Shown piece by piece: positions 1 to 8,295 of a stretch of 64,000 nt of DNA. The stretch lies in NCBI GenBank assembly GCA_019059635.1, contig JAGVRJ010000010.1:1366501-1430500 (forward strand), written 5' to 3'. A program made the translations under genes and the position numbers. Every line of letters begins with the position of its first letter. Position 1 is the stretch's first letter. Source of the stretch: Proales similis (lineage: Eukaryota > Rotifera > Eurotatoria > Ploima > Proalidae). The notes beneath the pieces were generated by a model. That model was not told where the DNA came from. It worked only from the letters and a program-made list of their open reading frames with translations, and made no database searches.

Positions 1-1378
1 GTCGTTCTCGTTTATGAACAGCTGGTCCCAGTCGGCGCGAGCCAGCGAATCGCTGTCAAAGTCGACCGCGAATCCGTGATTCTGCGAGCTCACGAAGCAG
101 CGCTTGGTGCCCTCCAGTGTGCACGGCTGGTTGTGGCCTCGATTTCCGTATCTGCCGATTTTAATTTAGTTGGCCGCGAGTGAACACTTTGCACACAGGA
201 ACCCACTTCATCTTGTGCGTTTTGAATCCGGCCGCAGTGGAAAGAATCTGATGGCCCATGCAGACACCAAACACCTAAGCGGTTGAAAAGTTGCAAGAAA
301 GTTTAGGCCACTCGTGCTTGTTTGAGCGATGCTCACCGGCTTCGACACGCTCTTGTTGTTTATCCAGCTCTTGATGTTCTCGACCACTGCCTGACACTTG
401 GTCGGATCGCCCGGCCCATTGCTCAGGAACAAGCCGTCGAATTCTAAACGAGCTAACCGCTTGAGTCGCACGGGCAGCGAAGGACTAAAGACTCACCGTC
501 AACGTTCGGCTTTTCATTCCAGGGCAAGAGATGCACACAGGCGCCCAGTTCGCACAGAATCCTTATTTGATTGTACTTGAGGCCAAAGTCCATGGCGGCG
601 ATTTTTATCCTTCCGCTCGAGTTGAATATGCGTGCGCTCTGTGCACATTGTGCGCAATTTGAAAGCTCGCTGATAGAGGGCGAATCGGGGCGAAAAAAAT
701 TGGTCACTTGCCTTGATCGACACCTGTTCGACCAAATTCGCCTGGTTCGGGTCGAAGAATTGACTGGGCGCCGGGATCGATGGCGGCTGCGTTGCGTTGG
801 TGTAAATCTACTCGGTCAGAATTGAGAGATGCACAAGTCGAGAAGGAGAGGCGCCGGACAAATTTACCTTGGCAAGCATAGAACCTTTTTCTCGCAGCAC
901 TTTGGTCAAACGACGAGTGTCGATTCCTTGGATGCCGGGCACGTTGTGCTCCTTGAGCCAGTCGGACAAAGATTTCACCGCGTTCCAGTGGCTGTAGTCC
1001 TCGCAGTATTCGCCCACAATCACGCCCGAGGCGTGAATTCGATCCGACTCGTAGAACTTGGGAATGCCGAACGAGTCGCAAGTGTCGTCCGGAACGCCGT
1101 AGTTGCCGATCAGCGGGTAAGTGAACACAAGTATCTGCTGTTTGTAGGACGGGTCGCTCAAACTCTCCACATATCCGCTCATGCCGGTGGAGAACACTTG
1201 AATTGAGAACGGGTGGAGAAGAGAGCCAGCCTGGGCATGGAGAAAACGATTTACCGATTTCGCCGTCAGAGTCGACAGGGGCACCGAACGAGCGGCCCTC
1301 AAACACAGAGCCGTCCTCGAGCAGCAAGTACGAGCGCTGCTCGCCTTCATCTTCAAAGCTCTCTTGCTTTTTGACCAT
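1..1378 (-). CDS. CAD: CAD multifunctional protein, N-terminal carbamoyl-phosphate synthase small-subunit/glutaminase part (partial)
   Basis: First enzyme of de novo pyrimidine synthesis. The visible part is the small domain plus the class I glutaminase domain that feeds ammonia to carbamoyl-phosphate synthase; the gene continues past the left edge. Recognisable segments in order are [47 protein letters not shown] and the nucleophile motif VFGVCMGHQ (Cys codon near 260-262), then YGNRGHNQP and SQNHGFAV. At least seven exons are joined here. The intron at about 639-711 needs a GC donor. The start is taken as the ATG at 1378, just before the conserved region; an in-frame upstream ATG at 1537 would add about 53 unconserved residues. 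The remaining CAD domains are outside the window, so the fusion itself is inferred from animal practice. Divergent to RCL1. Confidence 0.93.
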
Positions 1379-1945
1379 TTTCTGTGTTGCTTCTTTTATT
1401 TGTTTGAAATGAGAAAAGAATTCTTGTTTGCTTTCAAGCTTGAAATGAAGAGCGGTTGTGATGGCGCTCGCAAGCTTTATGCTGGCGACCAACACGTGCT
1501 CTAGCCGCGATTCTCCGTCCATACGAGCGTCGCGCACCAGTCTCTTCTCCCCCCTCTAATTTTAATGAGAAGCAGTCGGATCAACTCTCTAGTCGCAATC
1601 CTCTTCGCACGCACCGGTCTCGCTAATTTAAACAAAAACAGACACGGCTGCCATGTCAATTTATTTGAACGCGGCGCGCATCGCTCTTACTTCATTTGAC
1701 TTGTCAAAGCCACTTGACTCAGAGTCACTTGGTTGAGTGATTGAATTTAATTCGTCCAACGGCAAGTTGGTGCCAGACCTTGAAAATAAAATTCTAATTT
1801 ACGAGACCAGAACTGGTTGAATGCGACGTTGGTTTTGCATTCTGCACAGAGCACATGGCCCTCGGCATCGAACTTTTCCTCTCTTTAATTGCTTGACTTG
1901 CTTGCTGCTTGGACTTGCTTCGGTTAGCTGGTTGGATTGAAAGTC
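1379..1945. promoter_or_regulatory. Divergent intergenic region CAD / RCL1
   Basis: About 570 bases between the two divergent start codons. It must hold both promoters and 5' UTRs. I see no clear TATA box and no extra coding sequence beyond the weak upstream ATG extension of CAD. Confidence 0.5.
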
Positions 1946-3586
1946 ATGGTGCAAACAGAATGTCCCCTCAGAGTGAGATTGATTTGCTCTGTGCTGAGTG
2001 GCAGGCCATTCAAGCTGAAAAACATACGAACCGACGACGAGGATCCCGGTCTAAGAGGTTTGTAGTCGCGGTCTTGACCAGATTGTCCCTTTCTTTCTCT
2101 CTTTCTTTTTCTCTCTCTCTCTCTCTCTCTGTCTCTGCTTGTGTTTGCATTTGCCTATTTTATGCTCAATCTGGATCATTTCGATTAGATTACGAGGTCA
2201 ACTTGCTCAAGCTGATCGATCAGGTCACCAACGGAACCCGCACTGACATAAATGAAACAGGTTAGTCTGCTCGTCGTGGTCGCCTACAAGAGAGCTGCAT
2301 TCTCCATTGACGTCTGAATCAAGGCACTTCGCTCTACTTTGCGCCTGGCGTCCTGCATGGCGGCAAGCTCGAGTTTGACTGCAAAACAGAGAGGACAATC
2401 GCCTACTATCTTCAAGCGCTGCTCTGTCTGGCTCCGTTTTTTAAGCTGCCGATCGAGATCACAATGCGCGGAGTGACCAACGATCCGTACGACCCTTCGG
2501 TAAGTTTCATGTGAACTGTGGCGCCAACTCGAGTTTGTGAATGTCGCTGTCGATCAAGGTCGACCTGATTAAATCAGCCGGTCTGCCAGTGCTGAAGCGA
2601 TTTATCGGAAGCGACGACGGCCTTGAGTTCAAGATTCTGAAACGCGGCGCCAAGCCGGGCGCTGGCGGCCAAGTATTTTTCCGCTGTCCAACCAAGCTGA
2701 AGCTAATTCCGCTCAACCTGGTCGATCCGGGCAAGATAAAGCGGATCAGAGGAGTGGCCTACACGATGAGAGTCTCGCCGTCCATCTCAAATCGAATCAT
2801 CGAGCGGGCCAAGGGTGCGCTCCTCAAGCTGTTGCCCGACGTCTATATAATCAGCGATCACCAGAAAAAGGAGAACGCGGGCAACTCGCCGGCGTTCGGG
2901 CTCACTCTGGTCGCCGAGACCATAAACGGCTGCTACTTGTGCGCAGAGGCTTGCTCTTTGCCCAGAAGTAGAGAAGGCTCCAATCAGGAGCCGAGCGTGC
3001 CCGAGGACATCGCCGACCAGGCTGTCAAGCGACTGTTCGAAGAGATCTACCGAGGCGGCTGTGTCGACTCGTCACATCAATTCCTGGCCTTTCTGTTCAT
3101 GGTTCTCAATCAAAAGGACGTGTCGCGTCTTCTCTCCGGAGTCCTGTCCAACTTTTCGTAAGTTCGCACTCTCACCTGCCCCGCTGCCGGCCTCGTCAAG
3201 CCATTTTGATTGCCTCATTCAGAGTGAACTTGCTGCGCAGCATAAGGGAGAATTTCGGCGTCAAGTTCAAAATAGAGCCGTGCAGGAACCAGGAGGTGGA
3301 CATAAACCATCGAAAGCGCAAGGCCAAACTGGAAGAGGAGGAAGAGGCGAACAGGCTGAAGAAGAAGAAGAAAGCGAAGCGAAATCTGCAGCTGCCGCAG
3401 GAGAAGGCCCAAGACGCTGAAAACGAGCTCGACGACGACGAAGAGGAGCAGGAAAAGCGACGCGTTCAGCAAGAGGAAGAGGAACGCGAGCGCAACGCTC
3501 AAGACTACATCCGCACTGGCCACGAGAAACTCTTGATGAGTTGTCTGGGCATCGGCTTCGTCAACATAAATAAAACAATTGTCTAG
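1946..3586 (+). CDS. RCL1: RNA 3'-terminal phosphate cyclase-like protein (18S rRNA processing)
   Basis: Nucleolar factor for early pre-18S rRNA cleavage, working with BMS1 in the small-subunit processome. Five exons: 1946-2057, 2189-2260, 2324-2499, 2559-3157 and 3223-3586. They sum to 441 codons in perfect frame. Family landmarks are VLSGRPFK, DPGLR, NGTRTDINETG, RGVTNDPYDPS, DPGKIKRIRG, EEIYRGGCVDS and the C-terminal LLMSCLGIGF. At 440 residues it is longer than the roughly 370 usual, because a Lys/Glu-rich insert of about 85 residues interrupts the C-terminus (near 3295-3520). Intron 1 holds a long CT repeat. The last codons contain an AATAAA hexamer. The protein start is short compared with vertebrates, so an upstream exon is possible. 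Convergent with ASNSD1, with stops 15 nt apart. Confidence 0.95.
2090..2136. repeat. CT-rich microsatellite in RCL1 intron 1
   Basis: Pyrimidine tract with an uninterrupted (CT)10-type core followed by GTCTCTG. It lies inside the first intron, which at 131 nt is about twice the length of the others in this gene. Confidence 0.9.
3569..3574 (+). terminator. AATAAA polyadenylation hexamer inside RCL1 coding sequence
   Basis: The hexamer lies in the codons for Ile-Asn-Lys, 9 nt before the TAG stop at 3584. Cleavage at the usual 10-30 nt downstream would leave a 3' UTR of at most about 20 nt. Confidence 0.7.
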
Positions 3587-3601
3587 AGCGGATGTGCAAC
3601 T

Positions 3602-5333
3602 CTATTTATTGCTCGCAAGTCGTTCGCACAGTTGATTGCCTTTCTCTTTGCAGTTTTCTGTCTTGGCCACACGGGAGCCGAATTGGATGGCGCGTTTGGG
3701 CAGCGAGGCGGCAAAGCTGAGGCCGAGTTTGTTGACGGCCACTTTGCGCAGGAGCAGCTTTTCGCCTTCGCCTCGCTTCAGTCGCATGTCACACTTGACC
3801 GACACGCTCAGCGTGTTGAGATAGCTCACCAGCTGCTCGTCCAGGAAGGGCAGTCTCGACTCTTTGCCGTGGTCGGAGATGATGCGGTCGTCGCGGCCGA
3901 GATTGCGCTCCGATATTCGGCCCATCTCCATCTGCAGCTCGTTCTGAAGGCCTTGGATTGCGTCGCGCTCGAATCGCACTCGGTGTCGCGAGTAGCCGGC
4001 CAGCTGCTCGTCTGCGCCCATTCCGAGCAGAAGCACTTCGGCCTTGCTCTCGTACGGCTGGCCGCGGCATTTACCGCGCGCTCTGCTCGCGAACCACAGC
4101 GCGCATCCGATGCTGTCGTCCAGCACAGTCTGATGCGGATAAAGCAGACTGCAGATGCGTCTTTCTCTTTCCCGTTTGAGCTCGTCGATGCTCACGTCGA
4201 TTTCCACAAAGTTCCAACTCCTGTTCGGATTCAGCTCGGCGAGCACTCGAAGGCCGCTCAAGCGGTCAGGCACTTTGAAGTCGCCTGCGCCAGTTCTCTG
4301 CTCGAATGCGACGTTCAGCAAGTCGATGGGCGCCTTTGGTGGCAGCACTTGATCGGCCAGAGCGGCAATCACGGCCGAGTCTACTCCGCCCGAGAACAGA
4401 ACAGCCACTCGGGCGTGAGCGCATGCCACTTGGCCAGTGTCGAATTTCGAATGAGTTTGCCCGCTGCACTGCTTGCATCGGTCGGGAAGGTTGCACACGC
4501 GTCTCTGCACACTTTTGCTCAGCTCGCGATAGAGCCGCTCGATCGGCTCTTCGAGTGGCGGGTCGATCTCGACTTGCAAGTTGAACGGCTCCAACTGCGC
4601 GTCTAATCTTCTCGTCTCTCTAACGAGCTCGAAGCTGCCAATCTGCTCGAGATGCGGATCGAGTTGGACTCGATGATTCCATTCGAACAAGTGCACTTTA
4701 CTCGTCAGTTTCAAGTCGATTTTGAATATTCCGAGCGCAGGCACTTCGACGAACTCGATCGATTTGTCGGACTCGAGTCGCACCGAGCTGAGGACAAACG
4801 AGTCCGATTGAGACGAGGAGAGGAGCAGGCTTCGACGGCCGAACTTGTCGCGGCCGAAATAGAGCGCTTGGCGTTCATGGTCGACTAGAATGAACGCGAA
4901 CGGGCCTTGGATGCTCTCCAGCGCGTTGAGTATTTCCTCTTCTGTTTTGCATTTGGCCAGCGTGTCCATGAGCCGCTGCGAGTCGCTGCCCTCTCTTACG
5001 TCCTCGGTCCATGCGAATATTTCGCCGTTCCAGAGCAAGTCTTTGCCGCCGGCCGACATAGGCTGCTGCGTGACTTGATGTGCCGGGTCGCCGCGCAGCG
5101 AGAGGACACTCGCAGCCAAAAGCATTTGCCCGTCTACTTGGTCAGCTCGTTTCCTCTCAATCCAACGGAACGAGTCGGGCCCACGATTCTTCAGCAGCGT
5201 CCAATCGTGACGCTCTTCGCCGTCGCGTTCTATCACGGTCGCGAGTAGCATCTGAGTCAAACTGCTTTCGAACAAGAGCGTAGAGGCAACAACCTACTCG
5301 ACTGGCTATGAGCTCAAAGAATATGCCGCACAT
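3602..5333 (-). CDS. ASNSD1: Asparagine synthetase domain-containing protein 1
   Basis: Glutamine-dependent asparagine-synthetase-like protein of uncertain physiological reaction. Exon 1 (5298-5333) encodes MCGI, exposing the N-terminal nucleophile Cys2 of class II glutaminases. A 46-nt intron follows and exon 2 (3602-5251) carries the rest, 561 residues in total. Further landmarks are NRGPDSF, LLWNGEIF, FGRDKFGRRSLL, the ATP-pyrophosphatase loop [49 protein letters not shown] and the terminal RAIQFGSRVAK. It is somewhat shorter than human ASNSD1. The final codons are AAT AAA TAG, so the poly(A) signal abuts the stop. UQCC2 lies only 94 nt upstream on the same strand. A pyrimidine-rich tract ending in CAG lies just before the ATG. 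Confidence 0.95.
3605..3610 (-). terminator. AATAAA hexamer forming the last two sense codons of ASNSD1
   Basis: On the minus strand the gene ends AAT AAA TAG. No other hexamer is needed, and any transcript end would fall inside the terminal codons of the convergent RCL1 gene. Confidence 0.7.
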
Positions 5334-5426
5334 TCGACGAACGAGGCTGCTGGGAACCGAAAAAAATTTTTTTATTTTTTTTATAAACGAAAAGGTCAGG
5401 ATATTTCGACACAAGCGAGTTTATGC

Positions 5427-5741
5427 TCATTTATTCTCGAACATGCGGCGCACTTTCTCGGACAAAACGAACTTGCACTGCTCGCGACTGAGGCCCAGCG
5501 CGGCGGTCGAGCTCACACGCTCGTACTTTGACTTGAACTCGTTGTTGGAAATTCGCTTCAAGTTGACAAGCGCCTGCTTCCACTGGTTTAGATTCACGTT
5601 CTCGCTCAGCTCGCCGCGGCTAAACTCGCGACTGAACAGCTTGCGAATATGCTCGCCCAAGCACAGGCCCCCCTTGGTTGTGTCCACGGGCCAGTTTTTG
5701 AACAAGTTCAAGAACTCTCTGAACACTTGCTGCGTGGACAT
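5427..5741 (-). CDS. UQCC2: Ubiquinol-cytochrome c reductase complex assembly factor 2
   Basis: Small mitochondrial factor that helps cytochrome b synthesis and early complex III assembly. A single exon encodes 104 residues. The family pattern FxxFLxLFxxWPVDxTKxGxxLGxxIR is visible near residues 7-33, followed by the YERVSSTAALGLSxEQCKFVLS block; the vertebrate protein is about 126 residues with a longer tail. The ATG at 5741 is preceded by a TAG six bases upstream that could be a splice acceptor. The stop is preceded directly by AAT AAA, a poly(A) hexamer inside the coding end. It sits between ACBD6 (171 nt upstream) and ASNSD1 (93 nt downstream) on the same strand. Identification is by recalled family sequence and is good but not exhaustive. 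Confidence 0.85.
   Translation of the reverse strand: MSTQQVFREFLNLFKNWPVDTTKGGLCLGEHIRKLFSREFSRGELSENVNLNQWKQALVNLKRISNNEFKSKYERVSSTAALGLSREQCKFVLSEKVRRMFENK
5430..5435 (-). terminator. AATAAA hexamer abutting the UQCC2 stop codon
   Basis: Minus-strand reading is AAT AAA TGA, so the last two sense codons are the polyadenylation hexamer. Confidence 0.7.
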
Positions 5742-5911
5742 GTCGTTCTAGTCGCGCAGTGCTCTTGGAAATATATTCTCTTGAGAAGGAGCGCAGTCTA
5801 GAGAGTTGAGGAGCTCAGTTAGCAGCTCGACTTGAGAAAAGACAAAGACGAGAACTGGCAGAGAGAGAGAGGCATTTTTGCTTTTATAAATTCCAAACGA
5901 ACAAGAGTAGT

Positions 5912-6700
5912 CTAGACGAGCAGCTCTTTGATCTGGTCGTTGTCGCACAAGTCGACTGCCCGTTGGCCGTCCGAGTCACAGATGCTCTTGTCCATCGAGT
6001 CCAACGTGCTCAAGTATTTGACAATTTCGAAATGGTCGCAGGCACAGGCGTAGTGCAGACACGTCTGTCCGTCGGCGTCTTGCAGGTTGACGTCCGCGCC
6101 AGACTCGACCAATAGTTTTACCATGTCCAGACTGCCATGGTCACAGCACCACATCAGCAGAGTCATGTGATTCTCGTCCGTCTGGTTGAGTTTGTCGCTG
6201 CTCGACTCGCTCGCTTTGATGAAGCTACGCAGCATGTCCAGGTCGCCCTGTTGACAGATTTGAAACGGATCATCCTTGTCGCATTGCTCACGGTGCTTGT
6301 TGGCCAATGTGCTGAGACGCACGCCGAAAGTGCCCTTTTGCTCGGCACTGGTGCTCTTTTGGTCGATCGACTCGCGCCAATCGGGCACTATCTCGTCTAG
6401 TTTGCTCACATACTCTTGTTTGGCTTGCTCGACGGACAGCTGCTTGCCGAGCGCATTCCACGCGTCCCATTTGGCTTTGGCTTCGAAGTTGAGAAAGCCG
6501 CCCGGTCTGGCTACGTTGCATGCGCCTTCGCTCACGTACTTGAACCGGGCGTAGCAGTACAGCAGATCGTCCTTTTTCAGTTTGTTGGCATTTCGCCGCA
6601 CACACACTAGCGCCTGTGAATAGAGCCGATCGAGTTCACTTTGTTCGCCCTGCTCGCTCGTGGCATCGGTGAAGAACAGATCGGCATCGCTCTCGCTCAT
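5912..6700 (-). CDS. ACBD6: Acyl-CoA-binding domain-containing protein 6
   Basis: Cytosolic long-chain acyl-CoA-binding protein that supports lipid acylation, including N-myristoylation in vertebrates. A single exon encodes 262 residues. The ACB domain lies at about residues 20-110 (LLYCYARFKYVSEGACN, KAKWDAWNALGKQLSVEQAKQEYV). Two ankyrin repeats follow at about 175-245 (TLLMWCCDHGSLDMVKLLVESGADVN, then QTCLHYACACDHFEIVKYL). Domain order and length match animal ACBD6. It is the second member of a tight minus-strand run (acetyltransferase, ACBD6, UQCC2, ASNSD1). No canonical AATAAA lies just after its stop; TATAAA near 5885 is the nearest candidate. Confidence 0.95.
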   Translation of the reverse strand: MSESDADLFFTDATSEQGEQSELDRLYSQALVCVRRNANKLKKDDLLYCYARFKYVSEGACNVARPGGFLNFEAKAKWDAWNALGKQLSVEQAKQEYVSKLDEIVPDWRESIDQKSTSAEQKGTFGVRLSTLANKHREQCDKDDPFQICQQGDLDMLRSFIKASESSSDKLNQTDENHMTLLMWCCDHGSLDMVKLLVESGADVNLQDADGQTCLHYACACDHFEIVKYLSTLDSMDKSICDSDGQRAVDLCDNDQIKELLV

Positions 6701-6976
6701 CCTTTTGACTTTTGTTTCTTTTTCTTATGCAACCGAATCTGCAATCGCTAATTAGTATGCACATCATATTGCCGCGTTTATTTTGAATCGAGAGGTTGAG
6801 AACTACTGCCGGTTTGAAACGCAAGCTCTCCAACAAAAAACACACACTTTGAGTCAATCAGTCAGCGAGTCATAGACTCGCATCACAGACTGGGCCAGAA
6901 AAGTTGAGAAAGAAGCGAAAATAGTTGACTAAAGACTCGAAGCAATCAGAGCGTAAAGGTCGCATCGTTGATCGCC

Positions 6977-7822
6977 TCATTTGCGGAGGAGGCGAGCGAT
7001 CTCAACCGCGAATTGAGTGCGAACGTCTTCGACGCCGTTGAAGAACTGGTACGTCCTGCAGGAGAATATGTCTTGAAGCAGGTGGCTGTTGGCGGTGCAG
7101 GCAGCCGCCGCGATCGTGTTAAAGCTGGACACGTTGAATGTGAGTCGTCTGTAGCCGTACTTGCGAAACACTTGCTCAGAGGCGAGTTTGAGAAGGCTAG
7201 TGGCCACTTGGCGTCGTCTAAAGTCCTTTTGCACAAACAGCTCGCGGATGCAGACAGTCTCGAGCTCGTCGCCTTGCTTGTTGTAGACCAAGTAGGCCAA
7301 GAGACGGCCGTCGTCCTGCTCGGCTTGTTTGCCAGAGCTCACCGCGGCCAGCACGTCTTCGACTGTCTCAAAGTTCATGTTCGCCTCGTCTTGTTTTAAG
7401 AACGCCAAGAGGACGCCCTGTTTGGCGCGGCGAGCCTCGCTGCTCGAGTAGCTGAAGTAGGCGCTCTCGTTCTGGTTCAAAAGCATCATTTCGTTCACGT
7501 TCAAGTATCGACTGGCGCGCTTGTAGCGGCTCACTTGATACAGAAGCAGCAGCGTGACCAGCAGGGGAGGCAGACAAACGCTGAGCGGATTGGAGCCGAG
7601 CAGGCTCACACTCATCGCCAGTAGGCCGCCTGTGCACATGTAAGTGAACCAGTTGCGGAACACGCGCCGGTAAACGTGAACGTAGAACTCGGTGCGGAAC
7701 TCGTTCACCAGCTTGAGCAGGTCGCATTTGTCGCCCGGGTTCATGTCTCTGACCAGCAGGTGGCCCGGTTCGATCTTGGGCTCCCGGCTGTCGATTCGCT
7801 GGCCATTTCGCTTTCCCAACAT
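6977..7822 (-). CDS. GNAT-family N-acetyltransferase with a membrane hairpin (NAT8-like)
   Basis: A single exon encodes 281 residues from the ATG at 7822; the open frame extends upstream only through a GTG. After a short N-terminal part comes a stretch with two hydrophobic segments (FTYMCTGGLLAMSVSLLG and SVCLPPLLVTLLLLYQV), the arrangement of NAT8-type acetyltransferases held in the ER membrane. The C-terminal half has the acetyl-CoA-binding pattern FVQKDFRRRQVATSLL preceded by a beta strand with ETVCIRELFV, then YGYRRLTFNVSSFN. The NAT8 family acetylates cysteine conjugates or lysines of ER proteins; the substrate here is unknown. Paralogue assignment is uncertain, so no symbol is given. 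Confidence 0.8.
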   Translation of the reverse strand: MLGKRNGQRIDSREPKIEPGHLLVRDMNPGDKCDLLKLVNEFRTEFYVHVYRRVFRNWFTYMCTGGLLAMSVSLLGSNPLSVCLPPLLVTLLLLYQVSRYKRASRYLNVNEMMLLNQNESAYFSYSSSEARRAKQGVLLAFLKQDEANMNFETVEDVLAAVSSGKQAEQDDGRLLAYLVYNKQGDELETVCIRELFVQKDFRRRQVATSLLKLASEQVFRKYGYRRLTFNVSSFNTIAAAACTANSHLLQDIFSCRTYQFFNGVEDVRTQFAVEIARLLRK

Positions 7823-8295
7823 CACACTCTCTTGATCTGCTTGATCATAATGCTTGCACTGAACAGCAGCGCACTGTCCATTCGTCGACTGGCTCACTTT
7901 GATAATCAGCCCGCATATTTAATCAGGCGCGCGTCCACTAATGCCAATCAAACAGAACCAAATTGCCGATGGGGAGACAGGCAAAGAGAGCGAGAGAGGA
8001 GAGGCAGAGGAGAGACAGGGAAAGGGAGAGCGGTTCAATTTTGGTGAGGAGTTCGCCTCTGATTGTTTATTCTCGAAGAAAATAAATACGAGCTCAGAAT
8101 TGCATAGAAGAGTAGAATAGATGCTGAACGAGTAGGAAGCGAACGGCCTCGCTGCTCCTTTACAAATGATACAGAAGGCAACTAAACAAGCAGCCACAGC
8201 AGACTGGCTTATCAACAAACGTGCGACCAAGAGTCCAAGGGAAGAAAAGCGAACTGAAGAGGCGAGAAAGAAGCAGCATGGGGCCAGTGAGCTGA
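7823..8295. other. Intergenic, 3' UTR of ARID4-like and promoter of acetyltransferase
   Basis: Contains a purine-rich stretch near 7978-8035 and a minus-strand AATAAA near 8066-8071 that would suit ARID4-like. No convincing coding sequence. Confidence 0.5.

Noticed and set aside
3632-4606. 324-codon open frame antisense to ASNSD1
   Set aside because: It mirrors the strongly conserved ASNSD1 exon and shows no family resemblance; an antisense shadow of GC-rich codons.
6977-7897. Longer N-terminus for the acetyltransferase
   Set aside because: The longer frame begins with GTG, not ATG; the ATG at 7822 is used instead. The same applies to longer frames of RNF168-like (TTG), PIGB (GTG) and TLK (GTG).
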